Positions 36,090 through 47,760 of a stretch of DNA of 64,000 nucleotides are shown in pieces (the first letter of the stretch is position 1; each line of letters starts with the position of its first letter). Under the pieces are notes generated by a model, which searched no databases, was not told the DNA's origin, and saw only the letters and a program-made list of their open reading frames with translations. The translations under genes and the position numbers were made by a program. The DNA is from Chalara sp. BL73 (lineage: Eukaryota; Ascomycota; Leotiomycetes; Helotiales), in NCBI GenBank assembly GCA_918026815.1, contig CAKJVC010000097.1, positions 1 to 64,000 on the forward strand, given 5' to 3'.

Positions 36090-37237
36090 TTAAAAGTAAT
36101 TCCGCCATAGTTTTGAAGAAAGTTGTCTGCCTTCCAATTGTTGTTGTGCTGAGCCGTTTGACATTGAGCTTTGTCGCTCACCTATTGGTGATGATAGAAC
36201 AATATCTGCGCTCGTGGTAGGTTGCTCCCTTCTGTTCGGCCTAGTAGAAAGTGGCTTGCTGTTCAAAGGGCTAGCGCTGTCAACGGTTGTGTTCGCGCTA
36301 CCAGCTCTGTCTAATCTAATAATCGAGTCTGGTGTACTCCTATAGGCCTGCTGCACTACTGTCGGACTAGCCAACACTTTGTCGTCCAGAAATATATCTG
36401 GAGCTTGAAGTGGCAGCTCTGACGGCTCGCCACCCACCGAGATCCCTTCTTTACTCATTCTTGTAGAATAGTCACTTAAGGTCACCTGCTGTGGATATTG
36501 TAAGCCATGGTGTCTAAATCGTCGCTTTCGTGGCAAAACCGGCGATGTATTCTGTCTAATGTCTTGGAATTGAGACGATCCTACCCAGCGATCATCTGGC
36601 TCTTGAGAGCCATCGACTCGATCTATGGAATCTGGAGACTGCTGTCTTCTTTTTGTGGTATTAAGTTTCTCTCGTAGCCAATTCTGCCGCTGGTCTGCGG
36701 ACATTAGAGGAAAACGCTCCCATTCCTCCATTTTTGCTTCTTTAGATTGTACTGTGCTGTGCTCTGAAAAGCGATCATAGCAATCAGATTCAATGCGAGG
36801 GCCACTGTCATTTTTCAAAGAAAGCGCATCGACAAGAGCGATTTCAGTCTCGAGAAGCCGTTGTTCTAGAGCATATATATACCCCGATGGAATGCCCCTG
36901 GCGATGGTAAATTATCAGTAAATGAAACCGAAACCAGATATTCTGCCCATTTCTTTCAATTCCCAGAGCGGTCTAGAACAGACCTTTTGTTACTCGGTGG
37001 ATAGCGGCACATTGCCCCGGACGAGCAGCATGGAGTGCAGGCTGGTCTTATAAAGCTCTTAGTTCTCGAACCACTTAAAATGAGACCAAAGCCATGCTAA
37101 GCTTACAGTTGTCGATCACACTACGTATTAGATTTTGTGGTTAACACAACAATCCCAGTATTCATCTTTAACAAGCATCTCACTTTGGATTTCTTCGTCC
37201 GACAGAGCTCACATGCGATGGGGTTAAGCTGCTCCTG
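36090..37237 (-). CDS. Zn2Cys6 transcription factor with zinc cluster split over several exons (first exon unresolved)
   Basis: Exons 37184-37237, 37107-37120 (14 nt), 36984-37046 and 36090-36897 join in phase to 312 codons and a stop. The joined start contains a perfect zinc cluster: C-x2-C-x6-C-x6-C-x2-C-x6-C, read as ACELCRTKKSKC, then DRQLPACTPC, then CSSGAMC. It is followed by PPSNKRGIPSGY and a short coiled coil (ALEQRLLETEIALVDAL), the usual linker after such clusters. The rest is a polar, disordered region with repeated SP/TP motifs; no Fungal_trans domain is seen. The first visible exon is entered through a ttatag acceptor, so a start exon lies further upstream (perhaps at 37240-37600) and is not defined. 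Binding sites would be CGG-type triplets by family knowledge. Confidence 0.72.
37107..37120 (-). other. 14-nt microexon in a Zn2Cys6 domain
   Basis: Bounded by tacgtag and gtaagc on the minus strand. It encodes the third zinc ligand (C-D-R-Q and part of L). Skipping it would shift the frame and destroy the cluster. Confidence 0.65.
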
Positions 37238-37623
37238 CTATAAGGTGAGCGTTGGCCAAAACTTGCTGTAGGCTATGGGAAACCGACCATAATACGCCAC
37301 CATATACGCAGTTGGCAGGGGCGGACAAATATGCCCAGAATGAATTTCCACGCACATCAGTTCCCAGTTATTGTTTGTGATGTCCGAGTCTGGAGGGTTA
37401 TAAGTGCGGGCTAGTCTCGGCTTGTCGTTTATCCGAACAAGGGTAGAGACTAAATAACTTGGCATTTCAGCCTGTCTTATATTTGTCCGGAGCGGGTACG
37501 CTAAAAGGCAGAACCACTCATACCATAATGTGTATGTATGGACCATGCTCAAGTCAGGTTCCATTGTCTACACCCGAATGCCGTCGGCTTTGTCACCACG
37601 TTCAATCCACCATCTAGATTTAC

Positions 37624-37975
37624 TTACGAGCGATTACGAAACACAATCAAATCCTCTTCAGTCTGATCTTTGATATAATACCATCTGTGCGCTTCAGTAA
37701 AATGTAGTGATGGATTCTCGCTGACTCTGTCGCATCGCAATGCATCGTTCAATCGGAGGTCTGTTTTTGGATTGACGGTGGTTCATGTACGGTCCTAGCC
37801 GGGATCAATCGTTGTAGGGCTCCTCGTAGGTTAACCGACATACAGCCTGACTTTCTCGGGTAATCCAAGATCCCTCTTCCTCACCTGGGGGTATTTCATC
37901 GGTAAGTGTTAAGACTTGTTGTGCAATCATAGCTCTCGATTCCGGTATGCTCAGGAAACTTTTGGTGTAGCAAAA
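37624..37975 (-). pseudogene. CmcJ/AsaB-like oxygenase-family fragment (relic)
   Basis: Near 37624-37745 the minus strand reads VNPKTDLRL...SLHFTEAHRWYYIKDQTEEDLIVFRN. This resembles the late HRWYY..Q..DE..(I/L)F motif of the CmcJ/AsaB family of hydroxylase/desaturase-like proteins. A further open piece upstream (at about 37810-37970) is in another frame with a stop between. The usual earlier motifs were not found, so at most a fragment survives. Confidence 0.35.
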
Positions 37976-38039
37976 GCTTCAATTTCGTACCAATATGCCT
38001 TCTAGAGATCTCTCTTTCTCACGAAAACTTCTTGAGGAT

Positions 38040-39641
38040 CCAAATGAGTCTTTGCTTTCATGATGCAGAAAGAGTGGACGCTCAAGCCCCAGTGAGCGGG
38101 ATCGGTTATCTCGTGTACTTGCAACATTATTTCGCCAGTGGTGTGATTTATTGATGATTTCGAGTAACATTTTGTTCCCAAGACCTAAGATCTTTACTGA
38201 TAACGACTCTACGTTTTCAGATGCGACGAAGCCTCTGCTCACTCCTGCCCTAATCAAACGGAACATGGACACCCGTATATTCTCTACTCATAGGATAGTC
38301 CAAACCCAATTTAAATTCTTCTGATCTCCGGCCAAACGTCAGACTGCTTTTAACACCGCTGCTGCCTTGATATACCATGCATTTCCAAAGCAGGACGATC
38401 AGCAAGCTCAGCTGTATGACCAGTGGACGGAGTGTAACCGCTACCTGCAGCACGTGCTCAGCTTGAAAGATTGTTTTAGGGAAGAGAAAAAGATATCAAG
38501 GAATTTCAAAGCCTCTAGGAAGTTCTGTGAGCTGCTGAAAGAATGCTAGAGGTATGGTCCCTCTCAATATTTAAGGAACGATGGTGCGCATTCAATAACA
38601 CATAATAGATACCTCTATGAATCGAACTTGTTAGAAGAAATGGATGCTCTTTGTGAGGTAAATTTGATTGCGGTGAAGACTCTGGAAGATGAAACGCAAA
38701 ATATTGATCTGTCTGCATCCATCCTCTTCCATCAGGCAACATGTACGAGGGCATCGGAAAGGTAGAAAAGATAATCGAGCTGAACAAAAAGGGATACGCG
38801 ATACGTCTTCACAAAGAGCCGCTGAAACAAGGACTCCTGGCAGGGTTCGAGAGTAATCCTGGCTACAACTACAACACCGAAAACGATCACGAACCATCTC
38901 TAGTATAGTTCAAAAATACGCGTGATCGGTGGCTAGCCTGGGGCAAGACTTAAGGAAAGAAGCCAGATTGGCCTACACACATGAAGAAGAATATGGCGCG
39001 GCGCCTTGTATACCTCAGTGATCTCCAAGGAGCTCGTGAGCTACTCAATACCTCGATTATGGAATTCAAGGGTGCAAAGCCTCTTAACTGGGCAATGATC
39101 GCGTAGTAAGTAGAATCAACTGAATATTGGACAGATATCAGACTCACGCTACCGGCGCTTATCAGGTTCGTGGCACAATAGAAAGAAAAGAGGGGACACT
39201 AGAACTTGCTGAAGCAAATTTCGTTGAGGCCCAAAATTTGTGACTGAAAGGTGATCAAACTCGTCTGCACCCCTTCAATGCAGGGTGAATATACACGACT
39301 GGTGTCGCTTGCCTTTACTAAGGAAAAGTAGAGGTTGCTGTGTGGGAACCCATTTCCATGTTTATTTTGCTATGTTAACGATATCTTTATAATATAGTAA
39401 GCATTTCCGTGACTCGATCGAAGTCACTAAGATGCACAGGAATATGATGCCTGTCGAGCATGCCAGAGCCCTTTTCAAGCTCTCAGAATCCTTGCATCGG
39501 GAAGGCTATGATGGCAGCGAGGAAGAGGCCAGGAGCTTAAGAGACGAAGCTGAGACCTACCTTAAGGAAAGAGATTCGAATCCAATGGAATTTGGTACCG
39601 AAGACGCGAATGATCGTCTTGTGCCTATTTCCTGGAGATGA
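38040..39641 (+). pseudogene. relic of the TPR half of an NLR-type protein
   Basis: The top strand reads like the region between the NB/winged-helix part and the TPR array of fungal NLR-like proteins: DATKPLLTPALIKRN, FSTHRIVQTQFKFF, RQTAFNTAAALIYHAFPKQ, YLQHVLSLKDCF, FCELLKEC, RYLYESNLLEEMDALCEVN, NMARRLVYLSDLQGARELL, NWAMIA, HRNMMPVEHARALFKLSE and EEARSLRDEAETYLKERD. In-frame stops occur near 38322 (TGA) and 38547 (TAG), with more breaks in 38900-39430. One old intron (about 38553-38609) still has good splice signals. The ATPase half upstream is not recognisable. Such proteins serve in self/non-self recognition; this one is dead. Confidence 0.65.
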
Positions 39642-40164
39642 CTAGTTCTGAGAATGGACAACTCTGACTCTGACTCTAGTTCTGATTATGATGGTAGTTC
39701 CCGTAGTGGCCAATAAATTCACGGTGCCTAAATCGGTGGTGCGTGATAGACACAGCTTAGGGTGTGTGATTAGCCGAGAACCCCTAAAACAGCAGCCAGC
39801 TGGCTGTGAAACTGCGTATTGAATTATTGTTGGCAACAGGTTTCAGTCTATAACCTTACATCGAATGTCCTTTTGCCTAGGGCCTACAACACTCTCAACT
39901 ACGGAGCGCTAGGACAATTTTATGACAAGGCAGAGAGGGGAGGTCACATCTCTGACAATATTGAGAAATAAGTCAGAAACCTACTTGAGAGCAAATCACT
40001 TCCGTACTAGATCCTGAACTTTTGTCGATGGGATGATCGCTGCTCGAGGACATGTTACTTGTGGTTCAAGGAGACGCAATTTAACATCCAAGTCAGGCCC
40101 ATCTCACGGGTTAAGCAATTTGACCATACGCAACGAAGGTCGATTATCTCTTCTGCAAATGATC
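39642..40164. other. gap between NLR relic and SnoaL-like gene
   Basis: The top strand at about 39880-40060 has a natural-looking stretch (RAYNTLNYGALGQFYDKAER) with a stop after SDNIEK, which I cannot assign. No other feature was seen. Confidence 0.3.
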
Positions 40165-40689
40165 CTAGTACATGTAGACCCCGAGATATTTTTGTAGCAG
40201 CAACAAAACCCATGCCCAAAAACTAGTCTTCGTATATGTTCTATGGAGATTGAGTGACTTCAAAAACCAATCTCCATCTTTTCTTTTCCATATTTCGTGA
40301 TAGTAGCCACCACCTCTGACCTCAATCAGGCCAACGCTCATAGGCAATATAATCTCATCCTCCATGGCCCACACTGCCCTGACCTCGTCCGGATGTATTT
40401 GAGTCAACTCTCCAGGACCAAACATATGAAGCGTCTGCGCTTTCGCAAAGAATGCCTTAAAAAAATTGACGAATGTCTCCGCAGATCGGAAGGCCAAAAC
40501 CATTTTGCCGACGGTCAGGAAAGCCCCATCTGTACCATAAAAGTTGAGTTCGGCATCAGGTAGCGCAACTTCGCTGAATTTGTCCCATTGTTTTGTATCG
40601 ATGTAGCGACCATACATCGATTTCTTCCTCATTATGGCTGCCATCGTGGCAGGGCCGATCTCTGTTCTATGTTTGTCTTGGTCGCTCAT
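40165..40689 (-). CDS. SnoaL-like (NTF2-fold) protein
   Basis: An intronless frame of 174 residues. The pattern matches SnoaL-like NTF2-fold proteins: an N-terminal helix with KKSMYGRYIDTKQWDKFSEVALPDAELNF, a middle part with ETFVNFFKAFF and LHMFGPGELTQ, then beta strands VRAVWAMEDEII and GGGYYHEIWKRKDGDWFLKSLNLHRT. Members include small hydrolases, cyclases and dehydratases in secondary metabolism and many proteins of unknown function. The C-terminus is strongly hydrophobic (FWAWVLLLLQKYLGVYMY), which is not usual for the fold and may be a membrane tail. No biosynthetic core enzyme is adjacent, so the substrate is unknown. Confidence 0.78.
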   Translation of the reverse strand: MSDQDKHRTEIGPATMAAIMRKKSMYGRYIDTKQWDKFSEVALPDAELNFYGTDGAFLTVGKMVLAFRSAETFVNFFKAFFAKAQTLHMFGPGELTQIHPDEVRAVWAMEDEIILPMSVGLIEVRGGGYYHEIWKRKDGDWFLKSLNLHRTYTKTSFWAWVLLLLQKYLGVYMY

Positions 40690-43600
40690 TGTTGTGTATT
40701 ATTGTGTGTCGATTATTATTGCCTCCTGCGTCCGTACCGGCCTTCGACTTTCTCTAATTCTTCTCAAAGTTTGTACTTTCGAACCGCTGTCGAACTGCTG
40801 ACAAGAATACTCAGGATACTTGAACATGAAGCTGGAAGTTGGTCTGGGAACTAAGTACCTCGACCGTGGTGATCAGTAGACAATGAATGTTACATAACGG
40901 AAAACAACATAGACTTTCTACCGTGCCCCACTTTAAGTATCGACTTGTGCATTCCGTCCGGAGAGGCGGCATATCGAGATGCCCGACTTGTCTCTCAGGA
41001 TCGGAACAAAGATGGTCCGATATGGAACGCGGCCACATGTATCAAGCCGGATTTCGCTTAACTTGCCAGCCACTGGTCAGGATGCTCCGTCTACATTCAT
41101 CTCTTTGCCCATTTTTTCACACCAGCTCCACCGATTTGCGCTTGAACCTCATCGGCTCCTCAATAACAAGATCGAAGGTTCGTAGCTGGCGCCAACGTAC
41201 ACTCTATACATTTACACGCCGATCCTTGATTGATGTCACGTGAGATAAAAGGCACTCGTGGCATCTTGGCCCCCCACCGTGGCCAAGACCGCTCGCTATT
41301 CTAATCTACTTGGTTACGAGGACCACAAACCCGTAATTCGTGAACGTTCGCAAGAGGGATTTACCTTTAATTGGGGCCTCGCTTGAATAGCTTGAGGTAG
41401 TAAGGTATGGCTACGGTTTTTTACTTTCCTTGAAATGCTATGTCAACATTGATTCTCTATAACTGCAGGGGCCTCTTGCGACAGCCGCCTAGACCCAAAA
41501 AGTATAAAATTATGACCACCTACAAAAATTTGAACATTGGCCAATCCATGCTTGACCTCCGTGCAACACCTGTCAACGCTATGTTCAGTCTTTGCCTAGA
41601 CTCTACCTCGCTCATCTTGCTTCGCTTGGACTCTGTTCGATTTATTATCATTCTCGGCGTCGCCCAACCTTATCTGCTGGGTGCGTCGAGTGTGATCAGT
41701 CTTGATATTCAGAAAAGTACCGTTGAAGATCTGCACTACTTTATCTCTACTTTACTCTACATTTGCATTGCTGGGACATCAGTCATCGAAATTAGCTACT
41801 CGACTATGATGCAGGTTACCAGCTGTTAGGAAAATGGGCGAAAACGGCCATAAGGAAAGGAGTTGAGAATCCAGGACTAGCAGCCACTAGTGACTAGTGA
41901 CATCTATGCATAATAGAGCTCACCGCCTCTCTGGTCTCCTAGCCCCATTTGATTCTCACATTCATACCTTTCCTTTCTGTAAGGCACCCCTCTCCACATT
42001 TACTCTTGAATCAAGTCTGTTACTATTGGATTATGCTAAATGCTATTCAAATATCTCCTACCTTCTACAGGAGTTTGAATACAGTGATTCCAAACTAGAC
42101 TCCAAGATCCAAGATCAAGCAGCGGTAAGGCCGTTTGTTTCTGGAACCAAATCACCCTGACTACTGATCATTACTTGATGTGGCAAGATTCACGCTACTC
42201 GAGAAAGAACTTCTTGATTGTCCAATAGAACACGGTTACCTGCACTCACAAACTTGCGAATCCGTTACTACGCACTCAGTCCTAAGGCTACCATTCAGAA
42301 ATTTCTCCGAGACCAGTCCAATGCTGACTGCTGAAACGAATTGCAAATGAGGATATAGCGGAGAGATGAAATAATAAAGCGACTGGTATTAGGGGGCCCT
42401 CGTATTCAATCGCGTGGATTGGTATTACTTGAAGTAAGCCACAGCGATCGACAATCTGATCATGTGAGAGTTAATTCGCAGCCATCACCACCAGATATAT
42501 CGCCGTCAGATTAGATGACTCGATTGCTATATCATGTTACATCAAAGCGCACATAGAAAGCTAGGCAACAACTCAAAAGTCTAACATCATCAGCCAATGT
42601 TGTACAGAATACGACGAGTAAGGTGCATTGTAGCCGCAGCCATCATTCGCCACTACTGTTGCACAAAGTGGGGAACCATGTCTGACCTCGGAAATATTAG
42701 ACCCCTCCAAAATCAGGCCACTCCAAAATCAGAATATGTACTACCTAGGTCCACGCAGCTTGTTTGATTGTTGCTATGATTTGGCGTGAAGTGGAAGGAT
42801 AGCGGAAATTAGGTTCCGATTGTCAGATAAGATGAGCAAGGAAATTAGTGAAGAATCGCCTTAAACCTTGGTTGACACATATCATGTCCCTTCTTACGCT
42901 ACTTGTGCATTGAAAGTTTCGCCTCAGGCAGGCTGCAAAAGCGACTAAGGGCACGGGGGTGTCATCTCTTTGATCATCTGGTTATCTTATCTGCACAGAA
43001 GGCAAAGTACCGCATGCTTGCCGTGTTAGAGCTGAGCAAAATTGTATTTGGAGCGCCAATGAGTCCCTCTATTTCAAGGTTGGAGATGTTCAGCTATCCG
43101 TGTATAAAAAGTGCCTAGGAACAAAGCGCCACTCGGCACTGAAACCCGACAAATTGAAAATGTGGAGAAAAGAAGCTTCAAGGTCGGTACCGGGCTCTAC
43201 TACGGTGTTCTTCGTCCGGCTATTGAATCATTGCAAAGCCTCACAAGTTCGCAATGTCCAAACCTGGTACTGAAAGTGTTTCGGGTCTTGTATCAACTGT
43301 TACCCTTTTAGTTCGCATGAAAAATTTGCTTCTAGAGTATTATTATATCCCCAATATTTGGTGGGAAAGAGTGCGACGTAAAAACTTTATACTTTGCGCT
43401 CAAAAGCTGTAAGAATGGAAAGGCAAGGTGAAACACCGAGTAAGTAGAACGGATGCTACCGCGAATTCTACAGGGTGGAACTTCCCGTATGAGGCATGCA
43501 TGTGCTCATGCAGCTGCAGGCTGGCCTGGGCTTGCCAAGTCGAGTTGGGAATACTTCTTGGCGGCCTGTAAGGCTGAACATAGCCGTAGCGTGAGCCAAC

Positions 43601-44602
43601 TATTACTCGCCAGCCAAAATTCGATGGCTAATTAGTCCTTACAGTTCATCCCAGATGCCCGTTAACTCACTACTCTTCTATAGCGGGAACATCTCTGAGC
43701 TCTGACGTAAACCACAGGAAATTATCATCTACTCAAAGACCCCACGTTACCAGATGCCCGCTTAACCAGCACACTATCACAACTTGAAAGCAAGCGAGAA
43801 GCTACAGAAAGAGCTTTGATATATCGAGATCACGTAGAACTATAGCTTTCGTTTATCTAAGAGTATCTCTCCATGTGCATTCGTCACGGTTACCATTGCG
43901 AAATGGCTCGTTATTCACATATCAGAGAGGCCTCCTTCTATCCTGCCATCCGCCACTCATAGCCCACCTCTTTTCTTTATTGATGTAACTAGGCGACTTT
44001 GGCTGCTGCGTAACCGCACTATTGTTTCTTATTGGTGGTAATACGTCACGCAGCATCCTCCTCTAGTTTGCTCATGCGCTCTTTCTACAGTGGACAAGAA
44101 CTCATTGGCCTTTAATCATATCCAATTCGAAAAACAGCCTGTTCGGAGCTGAAGCTTGCGTGGAATGTAGGCGGATTATCTGACCCGCCAAGTGTAGTGC
44201 GGCATATTTTTCTTGTTGCGGAAGGCTCAGAATCCTAGCTGAAGTTGTGAATATCCATCTAGGCAACCAACTCGGCGAGTAAGAATTCCTTTGCCTTCAC
44301 GGATTGTAGGTCATATGGAGATACGGCATGGCGGAATGTCTTAGAAAGAGCAACGCAATGGCTCGCCTCAGCCGCAGCCCACCCCCTTCTAAGTGAAAAC
44401 AAGGCAATGATCGGACAGTGGTTGGGCTATAAAGTTTGGCTTCGCTCTCGCATTATGAACTTCTTGCTCTAGCAAAAGAATTCTTTAAGCTCCTTGAATC
44501 TTTCATTTCCGCAGTCAGAAACGTCTAAACCTCTAAAAGTCTTGACAAACCCTGGATCCCAGCTTCACAAACTGGTGTGGGACGCTCACAGCACCGCCCA
44601 TT
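40690..44602. other. long gene-free region
   Basis: Almost 4 kb with no supportable gene. The longest frame (41440-41829, 129 residues) is leucine/serine-rich with no domain. A 16-bp near-perfect direct repeat (CC(C/A)CTCCAAAATCAG) lies at about 42701-42732. The last 180 bp include the TATA box of the next gene. Confidence 0.4.
44428..44434 (+). promoter_or_regulatory. TATA box of the short metzincin gene
   Basis: TATAAAG lies 175 bp before the ATG at 44603. Confidence 0.35.
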
Positions 44603-45406
44603 ATGTCTAGCCAGCAGTCAGACCTCCAGCAGACAGCCTCAAAGAAGGTCTTTCACAACATGTTGAAAGAGACCGTGGGAGTAAAGGTGCTAGAAACCAT
44701 CTCTAGTGACAGCAAGGCAGAGCACATTCCCGTGCCTGTTTCTAGCATGTTAAGTGCCAGCAGCAATGACTTATCCGTCTCCGCGGCCAAATATGTTTGC
44801 GCAACGCAGGAGTCCCTACCTGTGTCTACCACGAGTGCTGATCCTCTAAGCATCTGGGTCGGCTGGGGCGGCAAGATTCCGCGTTGGAAGAAGGGTCAAG
44901 TCGTCCAGTTTGCTGCGTTCTCTGGAGGCTACCCGACACCTAACCATGCTGTCTTCGCAGCATACAAACTTAACGAAGCAGCAATCCAATGGAACAGCCT
45001 CAACATCGGCGTGACCTTCAAGTGGGTCTCGAAGTTGGAAGATGCGGCCTTCGTCCTTGCTTACGGCGGTGATGGAGGCTCCGTTCTTGCTAGGGCATTC
45101 TTTCCGAATTCTAACGACCTCAACACTATGTTTGTGTACCAGAGGGCCTTTGATACCGGTATCAGCCCTTACCAGACCAACATCTTCTTACATGAGCTAG
45201 GTCACGTGTTGGGTTTGCGACATGAATTCGCAGCCCAAGAGGGCGGAGCCGTTCCATTTGGGCCTGCAAATCCGCTTTCTGTAATGAGCTACACCTTTCC
45301 ACCGAATATTCGAGACTCTGATGAAACGAGCACGAGGGCTTTTTACAATCTCACAGCTGGACAGATTGGCGGCCTGCAAATCCAGGACTGGATCCCTGAC
45401 AATTGA
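44603..45406 (+). CDS. short metzincin-type zinc metalloprotease
   Basis: An intronless frame of 267 residues. The zinc motif HELGHVLGLRH (His197, Glu198, His201, His207) and the Met-turn SVMSY (Met228) identify a metzincin of the matrixin/astacin-like kind. Upstream are a matrixin-like segment (WNSLNIGVTFKWV, DAAFVLAYGG) and AFFPNS; QTNIFLHELGH leads into the active site. No signal peptide is visible; the N-terminal 80 residues are Ser-rich and might be a propeptide, with a single Cys at residue 66 (VCATQE) that could act as a cysteine switch. This is a different subfamily from the 664-residue protease at 23 kb, although both lack introns and signal peptides. Confidence 0.8.
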   Translation: MSSQQSDLQQTASKKVFHNMLKETVGVKVLETISSDSKAEHIPVPVSSMLSASSNDLSVSAAKYVCATQESLPVSTTSADPLSIWVGWGGKIPRWKKGQVVQFAAFSGGYPTPNHAVFAAYKLNEAAIQWNSLNIGVTFKWVSKLEDAAFVLAYGGDGGSVLARAFFPNSNDLNTMFVYQRAFDTGISPYQTNIFLHELGHVLGLRHEFAAQEGGAVPFGPANPLSVMSYTFPPNIRDSDETSTRAFYNLTAGQIGGLQIQDWIPDN

Positions 45407-45965
45407 TGTTAGGTGACGAGAATTTGAAGAAATTGTGCAAGTCAGTTAGTTTAGGATAGCAAATTGATTAAAATTTCATTCAGTTAGGTTGGAAAGGGGG
45501 GTGGGGAAGGGGTTGGCTGGACCATATGGAGATACAATGAAAATCTGTTATTTTGCTTTAGGCCAGGCGCCACAGTAACGATCAGAAAATTTAGTGTATT
45601 GCTTTCGCACGCCTATTCCGCAATTTACCGCAACTCTGTCTCTCTCCCTTTTAGAAAAAAAAAAAGGCAAAAGAAAATCCTTAGCCCATCCAAAAACATA
45701 TAAAGAGCTCCGACGGTGCAGAAGACCCGGGTTCAGGATCGCGTGCATCAGATATGATTTATTTGAAGCTGCCTGCCCAGTCTCCCTAGCCTCGAGTATT
45801 TTTTAACCCCAAAACCTGGAAATCATCAAAGCCTTTCACCGTGTATATGGCCTGGCGCTGTCTAAAAAAAACCACGGGCAATACTATATAACACCGCTGA
45901 GAGCTTCATGTGTACGCATAATCCCACCAGCACATGATGTCCTCGTTCCACAAGATGCAGTTCCG
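45407..45965. other. intergenic region between convergent genes
   Basis: Contains the 3' ends of both genes, a G-rich run (about 45495-45515) and an A-run near 45655. Nothing else was seen. Confidence 0.4.
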
Positions 45966-46915
45966 TCAACAGCTATCGTGGGATAATATTTGGAGCTCCT
46001 CATGTTCGATAATGGTATGACGGTGGCCGTGAAGAAGAATGTTCACCATTGCCGCGCCACAGTCATCGGCGGATATGAAGTTGATCCATTTGGATGCTGC
46101 CTTGCGCAACGACGTGGCGCCTGTTGGTACAACACCATACGGTCTGACACACCACACGGTAAGGTCGTCGGAGAGCTTAGACTGGAGGTTGGTGAGCGCC
46201 ATCTCAGCTTGACCCTAATAGAGATATTATGTCAGTCGGGGCTAGTTCAGTGGCAGCAGTTAGGTGTTATCATTTGCCGGCAGTTCCATATTCAGCTATG
46301 GAAAGCCAGTGCTGCCACCGCCTCCGTTACCAAAGATGGACCTGCAAAAATCAAACGACGTATGAAGTGGTGACCATACCTTGAGCCGTCTCGAGTCCCC
46401 CATAAAGTACAGAGTCGTTTCCTGCTCCCACTGCGCATATCTTATGCTCGTATATACAAACCTGAACATCTGTCCTGGGGGCAAGTACTGTAGCAGTCCC
46501 GTAGTAAACGCCTGAGCGGCCTCGACGGGCCAGTCGACTGTGATCTTACGCGCGATGTTATAATTACCGCCGAGCTCTTGAACGCTTCCACCAAGGGCCC
46601 TATCGCACACATGAACGGTTAGCTTTTGAATTCGTGTATTCCAAACTTGTAATCATCATACGTTATTAAACCCCCCCCCCCACAACCACAAACATACCAG
46701 ATACACCCCTCAGCTCCAGCGAGCTTTTTGAGCAGTTCTTGCGGATAGCTTGAGAAGTCTTGATGGCTAATGTAGGTAACCTTGGGACTCCTGATATCAG
46801 CGGGTAACTCCTTCCGTGCGAGAACGAAAATGCTAGTGATGCTGGGGTTTCGGGTGCAGTGCTGGACAATGGGACAGCCAATTACACCAGCTGCGCCGGT
46901 AATGATAATTTTCAT
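45966..46915 (-). CDS. NAD(P)-binding nucleoside-sugar-epimerase/NmrA-like oxidoreductase
   Basis: Three exons, 46698-46915, 46380-46599 and 45966-46214, give 228 residues in phase. An N-terminal Rossmann motif (MKIIITGAAGVIG) is followed by VFVLARKELP-like strand 2, AEGCIWALGGS created by the first splice, and a helix with ITVDWPVEAAQAF. Next come RFVYTS, FMGDSRRLKGQAEMAL (second splice, which yields the usual G(x)AE motif), WCVRPYGVVPTGAT, and ISADDCGAAMVNILLHG at the end. These are small atypical SDRs, common in fungi, with unknown substrates. Intron 1 contains a run of about 13 C on the top strand. Choosing the second acceptor at 46215 gives a 165-nt intron; nearer AGs lead to stops. Confidence 0.72.
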
Positions 46916-47760
46916 GTTTGCTAAGTGTTCGTGAAGGCGGCTCTGGTTTCGCAGGAAGGAAAGAATCGGCTCTTTAGTCGCAAATTGTAGCTAGGTGGGA
47001 TGTGACGATACCAAAGATCTCGCCTCTTCTTGGTAATGTATGGCCGTCTTTTTTGCATTCCTCCGTCGAGCTTCAACTTACATTCTACTTTTAGTAGGCG
47101 CTGACGGCTGAATCTAAAACAGCTCGGTGTCATGGTGTTATCTGTTCGCCATAAGGCAATTTCCGCTCGGATCTGGTAATTTTCTCTCCAGAGACTTTCT
47201 AGCGTCCTTCATTGAGTCACGCATTACTTGAATTAATGTCTAAAATTAAAGCTATGCCTTCCTTGCCCTGCTCAGCTGCGTATGTTAATGAGCACCAGCT
47301 CTGACAGGGATTTTCTGCGGCCGCAACCTCCGAGCATGCGAGATAAAATGCCGAGTCTTAGAACGAACTTCATTAGTCCATTTCCGAACAACGGCACGAC
47401 AGTGGAGATAGGAGTTAAAGAAATTCCAGCTGACTAACCTGAAATCGGGTTGGTGTCCGCATGTCTCGAAGGCATTAAACCATGTCCTAGCCCGCACCTG
47501 CCGCACATTCGCCTCCTACCATCTGCCTGCAATAGAGTACTGCATAAAGACAGCCTTTGGGGACATGATGAGAGTCTACTTTATCCCTGGCCTACAGCTT
47601 CTTATTGTTAGTTCCCCGTCTGGATGTCAAGTCCTTGCTGATGCTATAACTCACATCACCAAACACGAACAATCCTCGCTACGGCCACGGCCCCAAAAAC
47701 CAAAGCAGTGAAACTGCGTCAACCTTTCTGTTTAGTGTATCTAAGTAGACCCATGCTGCC
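46916..47760. other. intergenic region between divergent genes
   Basis: Holds the promoters of the NmrA-like gene and the SDR gene. No coding region or repeat was recognised. Confidence 0.4.

Noticed and set aside
41440..41829. 129-residue open frame
   Set aside because: Leucine/serine-rich, no signal peptide or domain, and no promoter features; likely chance.
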